Source: Desulfovibrio sp.
GTDB taxonomy: Bacteria; Desulfobacterota; Desulfovibrionia; Desulfovibrionales; Desulfovibrionaceae
DNA: 8,047 bases
Direction: 5' to 3'
Assembly (NCBI GenBank): GCA_031281815.1
Contig: JAITEY010000044.1
Location: forward strand, 1-8,047
The notes under the pieces are model-generated. The model worked only from the letters and a program-made list of their open reading frames with translations. It had not been told where the DNA came from and did no database searches. Positions 1 to 6,694 of this stretch are shown here, one piece after another. Both the position numbers and the translations under genes were made by a program. Every line of letters begins with the position of its first letter. Within the stretch, counting starts at the first letter, position 1.

Positions 1-26
1 GACAATACGCCTTCGGAAATATGCAT
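1..26 (-). CDS. nikM: NikM, nickel ECF transporter membrane substrate-binding subunit (N-terminal fragment)
   Basis: Only the first eight codons lie in the window, followed by two bases of a ninth. They read MHISEGVL, the characteristic N-terminus of the CbiM/NikM family of integral membrane S-components for cobalt or nickel ECF importers. In this family the Met-His N-terminus takes part in metal binding. The ATG overlaps the nikL stop in a TGATG arrangement, and purine-rich AGGA/AGAG stretches lie just upstream within nikL, so translation is probably coupled to nikL. Position right after nikK and nikL favours nickel over cobalt. The call rests on a short peptide plus context, but both agree strongly. 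The rest of the gene, and probably the NikQ and NikO components, would lie beyond the left edge. Confidence 0.8.
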
Positions 27-661
27 CAGCCTCTCTTCCTTCGCGAGGCGGCAAAGGCACCCAATCCGGCCAAACCTACCAGCCAGCCGGCGCCGCCTAT
101 GATGTCCCGCAACGAAGGCCCGTCGCTGCCGGCAGGCGGAGGCACGACGGCGTAAGCCGTGGTGTTGCCGGAAGCCCCGGAGGCCCGGGCCGCCCCTGCC
201 GGTGTGGAGGCTTCTGATACCGCCGGTTGCGGGGAATTTGCCGCGGGGGATGTTTCCTGCAGCGCCGGCAGGGTAAATTCCGCCCTATGTCCCTGCCCGG
301 CCAGAACGATGAAACGCAGGTCTCCCGCCCCGGCCGGGGCAGGGAAACAGACGATGCCCGCCGCATCGGTCACGCCGCTTGCCAGAAGTCCGCCCTGCGC
401 GTCTTCCATGCTCACTTCTCCGCCTTTGACCTTGTTTTTTTTGCTGAACCAGCTCTCCGTGCAGATACGCTCCCCGTCCGGGCGGGCGTAGATGAAAACC
501 GCATGGGCGGAAACCCTTGCGGCCGGGAAGCCTAAGAACAGCAGGCACAACAGGAGCGCCGCAGCAGACATCCGCAAACGCAGGCCGGGAGCGGCGTGTT
601 CGTGCCGGTCGGCGCAACGGCCGAGGCGGAAGAGGGCAACGAGGCGGGCAGTGATGCGCAT
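26..661 (-). CDS. nikL: NikL, periplasmic accessory subunit of nickel ECF transporter
   Basis: Predicted accessory protein of a NikKLMQO-type nickel importer, anchored to the inner membrane and facing the periplasm. From the chosen ATG at 661 (211 residues) there is a long basic N-terminal region, a hydrophobic signal segment at about 32-46 and a likely cleavage after Ala52 (VSA|HAVF), leaving His at the mature N-terminus. A small beta-rich domain (about 53-135) is followed by an Ala/Pro/Ser/Thr-rich linker (about 136-180) and the family's hallmark SLRDIIGGAGWLVGLAGLG membrane helix (183-201), ending in a basic RRKRG tail. ATG 661 was chosen because AGGA lies four bases upstream. A TTG at 691 (221 residues) has no ribosome binding site. 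An ATG at 571 would give a more ordinary signal peptide, so the start is uncertain. It lies downstream of nikK and overlaps nikM by one base. Confidence 0.82.
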   Translation of the reverse strand: MRITARLVALFRLGRCADRHEHAAPGLRLRMSAAALLLCLLFLGFPAARVSAHAVFIYARPDGERICTESWFSKKNKVKGGEVSMEDAQGGLLASGVTDAAGIVCFPAPAGAGDLRFIVLAGQGHRAEFTLPALQETSPAANSPQPAVSEASTPAGAARASGASGNTTAYAVVPPPAGSDGPSLRDIIGGAGWLVGLAGLGAFAASRRKRG

Positions 662-720
662 TGGGTCCTGTATCCGGCCGGAGCGTTTCAACTTTGATAA
701 TGTGTATCCACGAGGGGGTC

Positions 721-767
721 CGGGGGGAAATCATTTCCCCCGGCGGGGTTCGGGGCGGAGCCCCGAA
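721..767. repeat. REP-like extragenic element of two adjacent hairpins between nikK and nikL
   Basis: Two inverted repeats sit side by side in the 126-bp nikK-nikL gap. The first is GGGGGAAAT at 723-731 against ATTTCCCCC at 733-741, nine perfect pairs around a single C. The second is TTCGGGGC at 749-756 against GCCCCGAA at 760-767, eight perfect pairs around GGA. The G-rich, paired-hairpin layout resembles REP-type extragenic palindromes. In the nik transcript it could act as a partial terminator or an RNA-stability barrier that lowers nikLM expression relative to nikK. No T-tract follows on the minus strand, so it is not a standard terminator. Confidence 0.65.
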
Positions 768-787
768 TTAATCAATGTTGATCCGCT

Positions 788-1603
788 CTATTTGCCGGGT
801 TGCGCGGCGCGTTGCGGAAGGGGTTCAGGATTTATGAAATCATAGAACCTGACCCAGAGAACCGCGCCCAGTTCCACCGGCTTTTCTTCTCCTGCAAAGG
901 GCAGGCGCGTTCCGTCGTCGCTGAGGGCGGCAAAACCCCACCAGCCCGCGCGCGGGGCGGCGTAGGCGAAGACGCCGTTTTCGTCCGTTTTCACCGTCTG
1001 CGTAATCATGCCTTCGTGGGGCGCGCGACCGCGTTTGTCTTTGCCGGGGTACCATTCAATCTCCACTTCCGTATCCGGCGCGGGTTTGCCGTTCAGCAGG
1101 ACGCGTCCTTCAAAGACGTTGCCCGCATACAGCGCGCCGGGGCGCGTCAGGGGGACGATTTCCGTCTTCAGGCCCGCGGGGGCGGACCAGCCTTCGTCGT
1201 CGCCGAAGGCATCGACGTACACTTTGGTATAATGCAGAATCCAGCAGTCTTCTTCCTTTTCGAAATAGGGCTTCGGCTCCATGACGAAGGTATAGAGGCC
1301 GGGGGCGGCGAGGCGGCGGGTCGTGCTCCATACCTTGCGGCCCTGCTCTTTGCCTTCTTTCAGGGTCGGGAGCAGTTCTTCCGCGACGCCGTTGCGGCGG
1401 ACGGTAAAGGAGACGGGTTTTTCAAGGTCCATGCCTTCATTGACGAAGGGATGCCAAAATCTGAGGTTCAGCGTCACGTCGGCTTTGCGGGCGTCCATGA
1501 CCGTGCTTTCGGAGGGGATGACCATGCCGAAATGCGCCCAAGCCTCGCCTGCGGCGGGCAGGCAGAGCAGCAGAGCGAAAAGAGCGGTGCGGAGTCTGTG
1601 CAT
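788..1603 (-). CDS. nikK: NikK, DUF4198-family periplasmic nickel-uptake protein
   Basis: Predicted periplasmic accessory protein of the nickel importer, in the DUF4198 family found next to nikLMQO genes. The 271-residue product has a clean signal peptide (residues 1-23, hydrophobic core about 7-17, cleavage AWA|HFGMVIPSE), so the mature protein starts with His. A beta-rich body follows with the family-like stretch EEDCWILHYTKVYVDAFGD (117-135) and, near the C-terminus, LNGKPAPDTEVEIEWYPG (170-187), which looks like a carboxypeptidase-regulatory-type beta-sandwich. A TTG at 1645 would add 14 residues, but the ATG at 1603 has AAGGA seven bases upstream and directly precedes the signal peptide, so it is preferred. 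It is the first gene of the minus-strand operon, behind a predicted promoter 52 bp upstream. NikK's exact job (metal capture or delivery) is not established. Confidence 0.85.
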   Translation of the reverse strand: MHRLRTALFALLLCLPAAGEAWAHFGMVIPSESTVMDARKADVTLNLRFWHPFVNEGMDLEKPVSFTVRRNGVAEELLPTLKEGKEQGRKVWSTTRRLAAPGLYTFVMEPKPYFEKEEDCWILHYTKVYVDAFGDDEGWSAPAGLKTEIVPLTRPGALYAGNVFEGRVLLNGKPAPDTEVEIEWYPGKDKRGRAPHEGMITQTVKTDENGVFAYAAPRAGWWGFAALSDDGTRLPFAGEEKPVELGAVLWVRFYDFINPEPLPQRAAQPGK

Positions 1604-1649
1604 GTTGATGTCCTTGGCGATACCGTGTTGTGTGATTTTTTTCAAATTT

Positions 1650-1656
1650 GTGTTAC
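1650..1656 (-). promoter_or_regulatory. Possible NikR half-site overlapping the nik -10 region
   Basis: The plus strand reads GTGTTAC, identical to one arm of the NikR operator that I recall for deltaproteobacteria and archaea (GTGTTAC, 13-14 bases, GTAACAC). It shares two bases with the predicted -10 box, where a nickel-bound repressor would block the promoter. No good second arm lies at the expected distance on either side. A degraded copy in the same orientation, GTGTTGT, lies at 1625-1631, 25 bp away. The site is therefore suggestive but incomplete. Confidence 0.35.
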
Positions 1657-1683
1657 GATACGCCGAGAGCCGGGGCAGGTCAA
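1655..1683 (-). promoter_or_regulatory. Sigma70-type promoter of the nik operon
   Basis: Read on the minus strand, TTGACC (1683..1678) and TATCGT (1660..1655) are separated by exactly 17 bases. This gives five of six matches to the -35 consensus and a weaker -10. Transcription would start near 1648 and give a leader of about 45 bases before the nikK ATG, with the AAGGA site in the right place. Confidence 0.55.
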
Positions 1684-1781
1684 GCGTCGGCAGCCTGATT
1701 TTTTCGAGGATCTTCTGCCGGCAAAAAAGTTCGGGAAAAAAGTCAGGCGGGAGGCATGCAAAAAAGGGCCGGCAGCAAGGC

Positions 1782-1810
1782 TTTACAAGGCATAAAGTTT
1801 GGTCTATACG
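1782..1810 (+). promoter_or_regulatory. Sigma70-type promoter of the sugar operon
   Basis: TTTACA (1782-1787) and TATACG (1805-1810) are separated by exactly 17 bases in an AT-rich stretch upstream of rfbH. The predicted start near 1817 gives a leader of about 80 bases that opens with the repeat element at 1819-1865. TATGAT within each tandem 14-mer also resembles a -10 box, but neither copy has a matching -35 at 16-18 bases. Confidence 0.45.
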
Positions 1811-1818
1811 CGGAAAAC

Positions 1819-1865
1819 GTACATAACTTATGATTTTTCATGTATGATTTTTCATGCTTATGTAC
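1819..1865 (+). promoter_or_regulatory. Tandem 14-mer repeat inside an inverted repeat, in the rfbH leader
   Basis: Two perfect copies of TATGATTTTTCATG lie end to end (1829-1842 and 1843-1856). Each contains the small palindrome ATGA-TTTT-TCAT. The pair is enclosed by GTACATAA (1819-1826) and TTATGTAC (1858-1865), a perfect 8-bp inverted repeat. As RNA this could fold into an outer stem with two identical small hairpins, a three-way junction. As DNA it has the symmetry of an operator with two tandem repressor sites just downstream of the predicted start. It ends 19 bases before the rfbH ribosome binding site. Which protein or signal uses it cannot be told from the sequence. Confidence 0.5.
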
Positions 1866-1897
1866 TAAATAACCTCTTGTCGTTAAAGGAATTTTTG

Positions 1898-3241
1898 ATG
1901 AATGACGGCGCCGCGTTCACGGCGGAGCTGCGGGAAGACATTGCGGCGCTTATCTTCAAAAACAACGAGCCGTTGCCCGTGTTCACGCCGGGAACAACGC
2001 CGGTTCCTGTTTCCGGCAAAGTCACGGGCAATCCCGAGCGTGCCTGCATGGTGGAAGCCGCTCTGGACGGCAAGCTGACCGGAGGACGTTTCAACGAGCT
2101 GTTTGAAGCATCCCTCGCTCGCTTCTTGGGTGTAGAGCACGTCGTTACGGTCAATTCCGGATCATCCGCAAATCTTGTCGCGCTTTCCGCCCTGAGCGCG
2201 CGTGAATGGGGAAAACGCGCCGTTCAGCCCGGTGATGAAGTCATCACAACGGCGGCGGGTTTCCCGACCACCATCGCGCCGATCCTCCAGGTGGGCGCCA
2301 CGCCGGTTTTTGTGGATGTGGACCCCAGCACATGGAACACGACTGCGCAACACATCCGCGCGGCCGTTTCCGGCAGAACCGGAGCGGTCATTCTGGCGCA
2401 TACGCTGGGCATGCCCTTTGATGCGGAGGAAATCGCCGCCGTATGCCGCGAATACGATCTCCGTCTGATTGAGGACTGTTGCGATGCCCTGGGCGCACGC
2501 AGTAACGGCCGTCTTGCCGGCACTTTCGGCCATGCCGGCACCCTGTCGTTTTACCCCGCGCACCACATTACCACAGGCGAAGGCGGCGCGGTGTTTACCG
2601 ACGACGCCGAACTCGCGCGCCTTGCCCGCGCCTTCCGCGATTGGGGTCGCCATTGCCGTTGCGCCCCCGCGCAGGACAATGCCTGCGGACGCCGCTTCAG
2701 CGGCCGCTACGGCGATCTCCCCGAAGGCTATGACCACAAGTACGTCTATATGTACGCCGGGTACAACATGAAGATGACTGATATGGCGGCCGCCTGCGGC
2801 GTGGCCCAGATGGAACGCCTGCCCGGATTCATCCGCGCCCGGCGCGAGAATTACGCCCGCCTGCGCGACGTGCTGCAACACTGCCGCTTTTTGCGTCTGC
2901 CGGAACTGCCGGACAACGCCGAGCCGTCCTGGTTCGGTTTCCCCGTCCTGCTTGCGGACGATGCGCCGTTGAGCCGGCTTGAACTGCTCAAGGAACTGGA
3001 TGCGCGCAAGATCGGCGTCCGCCTGCTCTTCGCCGGCAACGCCGTCCGTCAGCCCTTTATGCAGGGCAGGACGTACCGCGTTTCCGGCAACCTCGCAGGC
3101 ACCGATATGCTGACGGAAAGAGCGTTCTGGCTCGGCGTCTGGCCGGGGCTTACCCCCGAAATGCTGCGCTACGTCGCCGAAAGCCTTGTATGTCTTTTGG
3201 ACGGTAAAAGCCGGAGCATACCCAAGACATGCCGCGCGTGA
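1898..3241 (+). CDS. rfbH: RfbH/E1-type CDP-4-keto-6-deoxy-D-glucose 3-dehydratase
   Basis: Predicted PMP- and [2Fe-2S]-dependent dehydratase (E1; also DdhC/AscC) that removes the C3 hydroxyl of CDP-4-keto-6-deoxyglucose, the entry step to 3,6-dideoxyhexoses. The fold is that of DegT/DnrJ/EryC1 sugar aminotransferases, but the PLP-anchoring lysine is replaced by His222 in SFYPAHHITTGEGG (217-230), the diagnostic change of this family. The E1 iron-sulfur spacing C-X57-C-X1-C-X7-C is matched exactly by Cys195, Cys253, Cys255 and Cys263. Length is 447 residues, against about 437 for E1. ATG 1898 was chosen because AAAGGA (1885-1890) lies seven bases upstream; an upstream TTG at 1799 overlaps the promoter region and leader. 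It is the first gene of the operon, and the next gene starts 22 bases after its stop. No E3-type ferredoxin/flavin reductase partner (DdhD/AscD) is in the window. Confidence 0.9.
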   Translation: MNDGAAFTAELREDIAALIFKNNEPLPVFTPGTTPVPVSGKVTGNPERACMVEAALDGKLTGGRFNELFEASLARFLGVEHVVTVNSGSSANLVALSALSAREWGKRAVQPGDEVITTAAGFPTTIAPILQVGATPVFVDVDPSTWNTTAQHIRAAVSGRTGAVILAHTLGMPFDAEEIAAVCREYDLRLIEDCCDALGARSNGRLAGTFGHAGTLSFYPAHHITTGEGGAVFTDDAELARLARAFRDWGRHCRCAPAQDNACGRRFSGRYGDLPEGYDHKYVYMYAGYNMKMTDMAAACGVAQMERLPGFIRARRENYARLRDVLQHCRFLRLPELPDNAEPSWFGFPVLLADDAPLSRLELLKELDARKIGVRLLFAGNAVRQPFMQGRTYRVSGNLAGTDMLTERAFWLGVWPGLTPEMLRYVAESLVCLLDGKSRSIPKTCRA

Positions 3242-3263
3242 TGCCGCGGAACAGGAACGCTCG

Positions 3264-5375
3264 ATGAAACGGCGCACAGCGGATATTCTTGTCGACGAGA
3301 TAGCCCGGCAGGGCGTTGAGCATGTGTTCATGCTCAGCGGCGGCGGCATCATGTATCTTGCCGATGCGCTCGGGCGCGGCGCTCCCGCCCATGTGTGCTG
3401 CCGGCACGAGCAGGCCGCCGCCGTCGCCGCCCAGGCGTACGCCATGTACAAGAACAGCCTCGGCGTCTGCCTTGTGACCACCGGACCGGGCGGGACAAAC
3501 GCCCTCACCGGATGCGCCGCCGCTTACATGGATTCCACGCCCGTCCTGTTTCTTTCGGGTCAGGTCAAGCGGGCCGACTTCGCCTCGACGCGCCGCGTCC
3601 GCCAGTTCGGGGCGCAGGAGAACGACATTGTCGCTATGGCCCGCCCGGTGACCAAATACGCGGTCCTTGTGGAAGAAGCCCATGACGCTTTGTACGAACT
3701 GCAAAAAGCTGTGTTTTTTGCCCTGCACGGCAGACAGGGGCCGGTCTGGGTGGATGTGCCGCTGGACATACAGGCCTGCGAGGTTGAGGAAGCGTCGTTG
3801 CGCCGCTTCGATCCCGACGCGGAAACGGACTGCCTTGCCGCCGCGGACCCGAGCATTGCCGCCCAAACACGGCCCGATGAGGCCCAACTGACCTTCGGTG
3901 TGCAAAAAACCTTGGAACTCCTGTACGCCTCCCGGCGTCCGTTGATCCTGATCGGCCACGGGCTTGCTGTTTCCCGTGCGCGGGACGGGTTCCCGGCCCT
4001 GGCCGCGAAACTCGGCGTGCCGGTAGCGGCCACCTGGAGGGCGCTGGGCGTCATGGACCACGACGATCCCCTGTTTTTCGGCAGCCCCGGTCTGCAGGCC
4101 GTGCGCTCGGCCAACCTGATTACCCAGGGCGCGGATTTTCTGCTCGTGCTCGGCTCGCGCCTGGACAACATGATTACCGCCTTTGCCGAACCGCGTTTCG
4201 CCCATCGCGCCGCGAAAGTCGTGGTGGACGTGGACGTGAACGAAATCGCCAAACTGCGCATGACCGACGTGACACCGGTGGCCTGTGACGCGGCCGTCTT
4301 TCTTGAGCGCCTTGCCGCCGCGCTTCCGGAGCGTCTCCCGACGGATTTCGCGCCGTGGCGCGCGTTCTGCGCGGAGATGAAGGCGCGTTTCCCCCTGCAC
4401 AGGGAACAACAGGCCGGCCCGTTGCGCGGTGCGGACCTGTACCGCGCGGCCGAGGCAGTCTCCGCCGCCTGTTCGGCGGAGGACGCTATAGTGATTTCCT
4501 CCACAAGCCGCTGCAACACGGCGGGCCATATCGCCTTTCGCCGCAAGGCCGGGCAGAAGGCGGTATCCTCCATGGGTTTCGGTTCCATGGGGTTTGCATT
4601 GCCCTCGGTGATTGGTGTATGGTTCGCCTCAAGCGGACGACGTGTGGTCATGCTGGAAGGAGACGGTTCACTGGAACTCAACATTCAGGAATTGCAGACT
4701 ATCGTGAGCCATGCCGTGGATGCCCGACTCTTTGTTTTCTCCAACGGAGGCTATGCGGCCATAGCCTCCATGCAGGACCGCAATTTTGACGGATTCCGTG
4801 TGGGCAGCGACGCGGCAAGCGGCGTGCTCCTGCCGGACCTGGAAAAACTGGCGGCGGCTTACGGGTTGTCCTTCAAGCGCATTACGGAGAACGACGACAT
4901 CGACGCGGGTGTGCGCGAAACCATGCGCACGCCCGGTCCGGTCCTCTGCGAAATTGTCGGCGATATGCGTTTCGACGAGATACCCAAATGTATCTCCAAT
5001 GTGAATGCCCAAGGTGAACGCGTCTCCGTCGACCTTGAAAACCCTTACCCCTTTGTCGGGCAGGCCGAAATGGACGCGATTTACGCGGGGCTACCGCAAT
5101 TAGGCCCCCCCCCCCCCGCAAAGAATGTCCCGCGGATATTCCGCGGCAGCTTTCGTCCATTGAGGACAATTCAGTGGACGTTTCGCAACAGCCTTTGTTC
5201 ATTTTCGAGATGGCCGGCAACCATCAGGGGAGCGTTGCGCACGGCAAACGCATCATTGATGCCCTCTATGACTGCGCGGCGCCGTACGGCGGCCGCTTTC
5301 GCTTTGCCGTCAAATTCCAGTACAGGGATCTGGACGGCTTCATCCATCCGGCGATGCGGGGACGCACGGACATAA
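3264..5375 (+). CDS. ThDP-dependent enzyme, acetolactate synthase superfamily (YerE-like by context), frame-extended past a poly-C tract
   Basis: Predicted thiamine-diphosphate enzyme that decarboxylates a 2-keto acid and transfers the acyl group. The N-terminal PYR domain has the cofactor-activating glutamate in CRHEQ (Glu49) and TTGPGGTNALTG (72-83). A central domain covers about 205-355. The C-terminal PP domain holds the ThDP/Mg motif, GDGS at 466-469 to Asn494-Gly495, with Ser493 where many relatives have a first Asn. Next to an RfbH enzyme the best analogy is YerE, which adds a two-carbon unit from pyruvate to C4 of CDP-4-keto-3,6-dideoxyglucose. ATG 3264 has AGGA seven bases upstream. 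Recognisable sequence ends near residue 613 (AGLPQL), usual for the family. A 13-C run then encodes PPPP, and the last 86 residues are arginine/serine-rich, mostly out-of-frame reading of the next gene. The normal end was probably 5163, one C fewer. The acceptor sugar is inferred. Confidence 0.8.
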   Translation: MKRRTADILVDEIARQGVEHVFMLSGGGIMYLADALGRGAPAHVCCRHEQAAAVAAQAYAMYKNSLGVCLVTTGPGGTNALTGCAAAYMDSTPVLFLSGQVKRADFASTRRVRQFGAQENDIVAMARPVTKYAVLVEEAHDALYELQKAVFFALHGRQGPVWVDVPLDIQACEVEEASLRRFDPDAETDCLAAADPSIAAQTRPDEAQLTFGVQKTLELLYASRRPLILIGHGLAVSRARDGFPALAAKLGVPVAATWRALGVMDHDDPLFFGSPGLQAVRSANLITQGADFLLVLGSRLDNMITAFAEPRFAHRAAKVVVDVDVNEIAKLRMTDVTPVACDAAVFLERLAAALPERLPTDFAPWRAFCAEMKARFPLHREQQAGPLRGADLYRAAEAVSAACSAEDAIVISSTSRCNTAGHIAFRRKAGQKAVSSMGFGSMGFALPSVIGVWFASSGRRVVMLEGDGSLELNIQELQTIVSHAVDARLFVFSNGGYAAIASMQDRNFDGFRVGSDAASGVLLPDLEKLAAAYGLSFKRITENDDIDAGVRETMRTPGPVLCEIVGDMRFDEIPKCISNVNAQGERVSVDLENPYPFVGQAEMDAIYAGLPQLGPPPPAKNVPRIFRGSFRPLRTIQWTFRNSLCSFSRWPATIRGALRTANASLMPSMTARRRTAAAFALPSNSSTGIWTASSIRRCGDART
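5105..5117 (+). repeat. Poly-C tract of 13 bases, probable slipped-strand switch
   Basis: Thirteen consecutive C residues lie at the 3' end of the ThDP gene. As written, the ThDP frame continues to TAA at 5373-5375, 202 bases inside the next gene. With one C fewer, the frame would end at TGA 5161-5163, which overlaps the GAGGA ribosome binding site (5162-5166) of the next gene. With one C more, it would enter the frame of the next gene with no stop between the tract and its GTG at 5174, producing a single ThDP-NeuB-cupin polypeptide. Long homopolymers like this slip during replication and commonly drive phase variation in surface-glycan genes. They are also prone to sequencing-length error. 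Confidence 0.8.
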
Positions 5376-6694
5376 AGCACATCAAGCGTTTTCTGGAGAC
5401 GCGCCTCGTCCCGGAGCAGTTCACGGAACTGCTCGCCCATGTCCGCGCATGCGGGTTTACGGCGGTATGCACGCCGTTCGATGAAGTCTCCGTCACGCGG
5501 GTTCGGGAGCAGGGATTCGATTTCCTCAAAATCGCCTCCTGTTCCTTCGGCGACTGGCCGCTCATGGAAGCGGCGGCGACAGCGGGGTTGCCGGTCATCG
5601 CCTCGGCGGCCGGAAGCGATATGGAGACGGTGCGCAATGTGGTTTCCTTTTTCCGGCACCGGCAAATCCCCTTGATTCTCATGCACTGCGTAGGCGAATA
5701 CCCGACCCCCGGCGAACGCCTGCAGATGAATCAAATCGACCTGTTCCGCCGTGAATTCCCGGAATTGACCGTCGGGTTTTCCACGCACGAGGCCCCGGAT
5801 GCCGTGGACCCGGTAAAGATTGCCGTTGCCAAGGGTGCGCGCGTTTTTGAAAAGCACGTCGGTTTGCCCGCCGACGGTATCGTTCTCAACGCCTATTCCG
5901 CGAATCCGCCCCAGGTGAGCGCATGGCTGGCGGCGGCGGATGCCGCCTTCAGCATGTGCGGTCTTGAGAACACCCGCTATGTGCCCGGCGAAAAGGAACT
6001 CGCCGACCTTGACGCCCTGCGCAGAGGCTTATTTGTTCAGGCGGAGTCGTTGCCGGCGGGACACGCGCTCCGGCCCGAGGATATTTATTCGGCGTTTCCC
6101 TGCCTTTCCGGTCAATTCGTCGCACAGGATTTTTCCAAGTATGCCCGTTTCACGCTCCGCATGCCGCTCGGTAAAGATGCTCCCCTCATGCGCGACCAAG
6201 TGAATGTCGATTATACACCCAGGCGTCTCACAGCCCGATATGTGGCGCAAATCATAGCTTTGCTCAAGGCGGGCAATGCGGTTGTCCCCATCGGCAGCAT
6301 GTGCGACCTCTCGCATCATTACGGCCTGGAAAAATTTCCGGAAACAGGGCTTGCGCTCATTGACTGCATCAACCGCGAATACTGCAAAAAATTGCTTGTT
6401 CTGCTTCCCGGACAGTCGCATCCCGTGCACCGCCATGTGAAAAAAGAAGAAACATTCTTTATTGTACACGGCGATCTCACGGTAACGCTCGATGACATAT
6501 CGCGCACCCTTCATCGAGGGGAGAGCATGACGGTGGAGCGCCGTATGCCGCATGCCTTTTCATCCGAAAACGGCTGCGTCTTTGAGGAAATCTCTTCCAC
6601 GCACTGTTCCGATGATTCGTATTATAACGAAGCTGAGACCTTCGTTTCGCCGAGGAAAACAAGGGTATTCCTCACAAAGGATGTTCTTGATTAA
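5174..6694 (+). CDS. NeuB-family sialic-acid-type synthase fused to a C-terminal cupin
   Basis: Predicted PEP-dependent condensing enzyme (NeuB/PseI/LegI/SpsE family) making a 2-keto-3-deoxy acid from an aldose. The NeuB barrel covers about 8-250: FEMAGNHQG (11-19), KFQ (47-49), TPFD (100-103), KIAS (119-122), HCVGEYPTP (171-179), GFSTHE (201-206), EKH (226-228). An SAF/antifreeze-like domain follows (about 283-345: GLFVQAESLPAGHALRPEDI, then LGKDAPL). Residues about 385-495 are a cupin like D-lyxose ketol-isomerase: LPGQSHPVHRH (411-421), KKEE (423-426), His460, then EEISSTH (471-477) and DDSYY (480-484); His419, His421, Glu426 and His460 are likely metal ligands. NeuB enzymes are usually about 340-350 residues; this has 506, the extra being the cupin. 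The GTG start has GAGGA seven bases upstream, and the frame stays open back through the poly-C tract. The sugar substrate is unknown. Confidence 0.85.
   Translation: MDVSQQPLFIFEMAGNHQGSVAHGKRIIDALYDCAAPYGGRFRFAVKFQYRDLDGFIHPAMRGRTDIKHIKRFLETRLVPEQFTELLAHVRACGFTAVCTPFDEVSVTRVREQGFDFLKIASCSFGDWPLMEAAATAGLPVIASAAGSDMETVRNVVSFFRHRQIPLILMHCVGEYPTPGERLQMNQIDLFRREFPELTVGFSTHEAPDAVDPVKIAVAKGARVFEKHVGLPADGIVLNAYSANPPQVSAWLAAADAAFSMCGLENTRYVPGEKELADLDALRRGLFVQAESLPAGHALRPEDIYSAFPCLSGQFVAQDFSKYARFTLRMPLGKDAPLMRDQVNVDYTPRRLTARYVAQIIALLKAGNAVVPIGSMCDLSHHYGLEKFPETGLALIDCINREYCKKLLVLLPGQSHPVHRHVKKEETFFIVHGDLTVTLDDISRTLHRGESMTVERRMPHAFSSENGCVFEEISSTHCSDDSYYNEAETFVSPRKTRVFLTKDVLD

Noticed and set aside
1715..1775. 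CTGCCGGC (1715-1722) and GCCGGCAG (1768-1775) as a terminator between the divergent operons
   Set aside because: The arms are 45 bases apart, no T-tract follows, and no gene ends there, so a terminator would have no purpose.
800..1795. 331-codon plus-strand frame opposite nikK
   Set aside because: nikK has a signal peptide, ribosome binding site and family motifs; the opposite frame has none and runs through the divergent promoter region.
1898..3241. Calling the first sugar gene a DegT/DnrJ/EryC1 aminotransferase
   Set aside because: The PLP lysine position is His222 and the exact E1 cysteine spacing is present, so a dehydratase is the better call.
2162..3508. 448-codon open frame on the minus strand, antisense to rfbH
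   Set aside because: Its product is rich in Arg/Ala/Gly with no recognisable motif, and it mirrors a strongly supported RfbH gene. It is a by-product of GC-rich codon usage.
3150..4684. Two long minus-strand frames (3150-4529 and 3560-4684) opposite the ThDP gene
   Set aside because: They overlap a gene with clear ThDP motifs in frame, show no family features, and have low-complexity composition.
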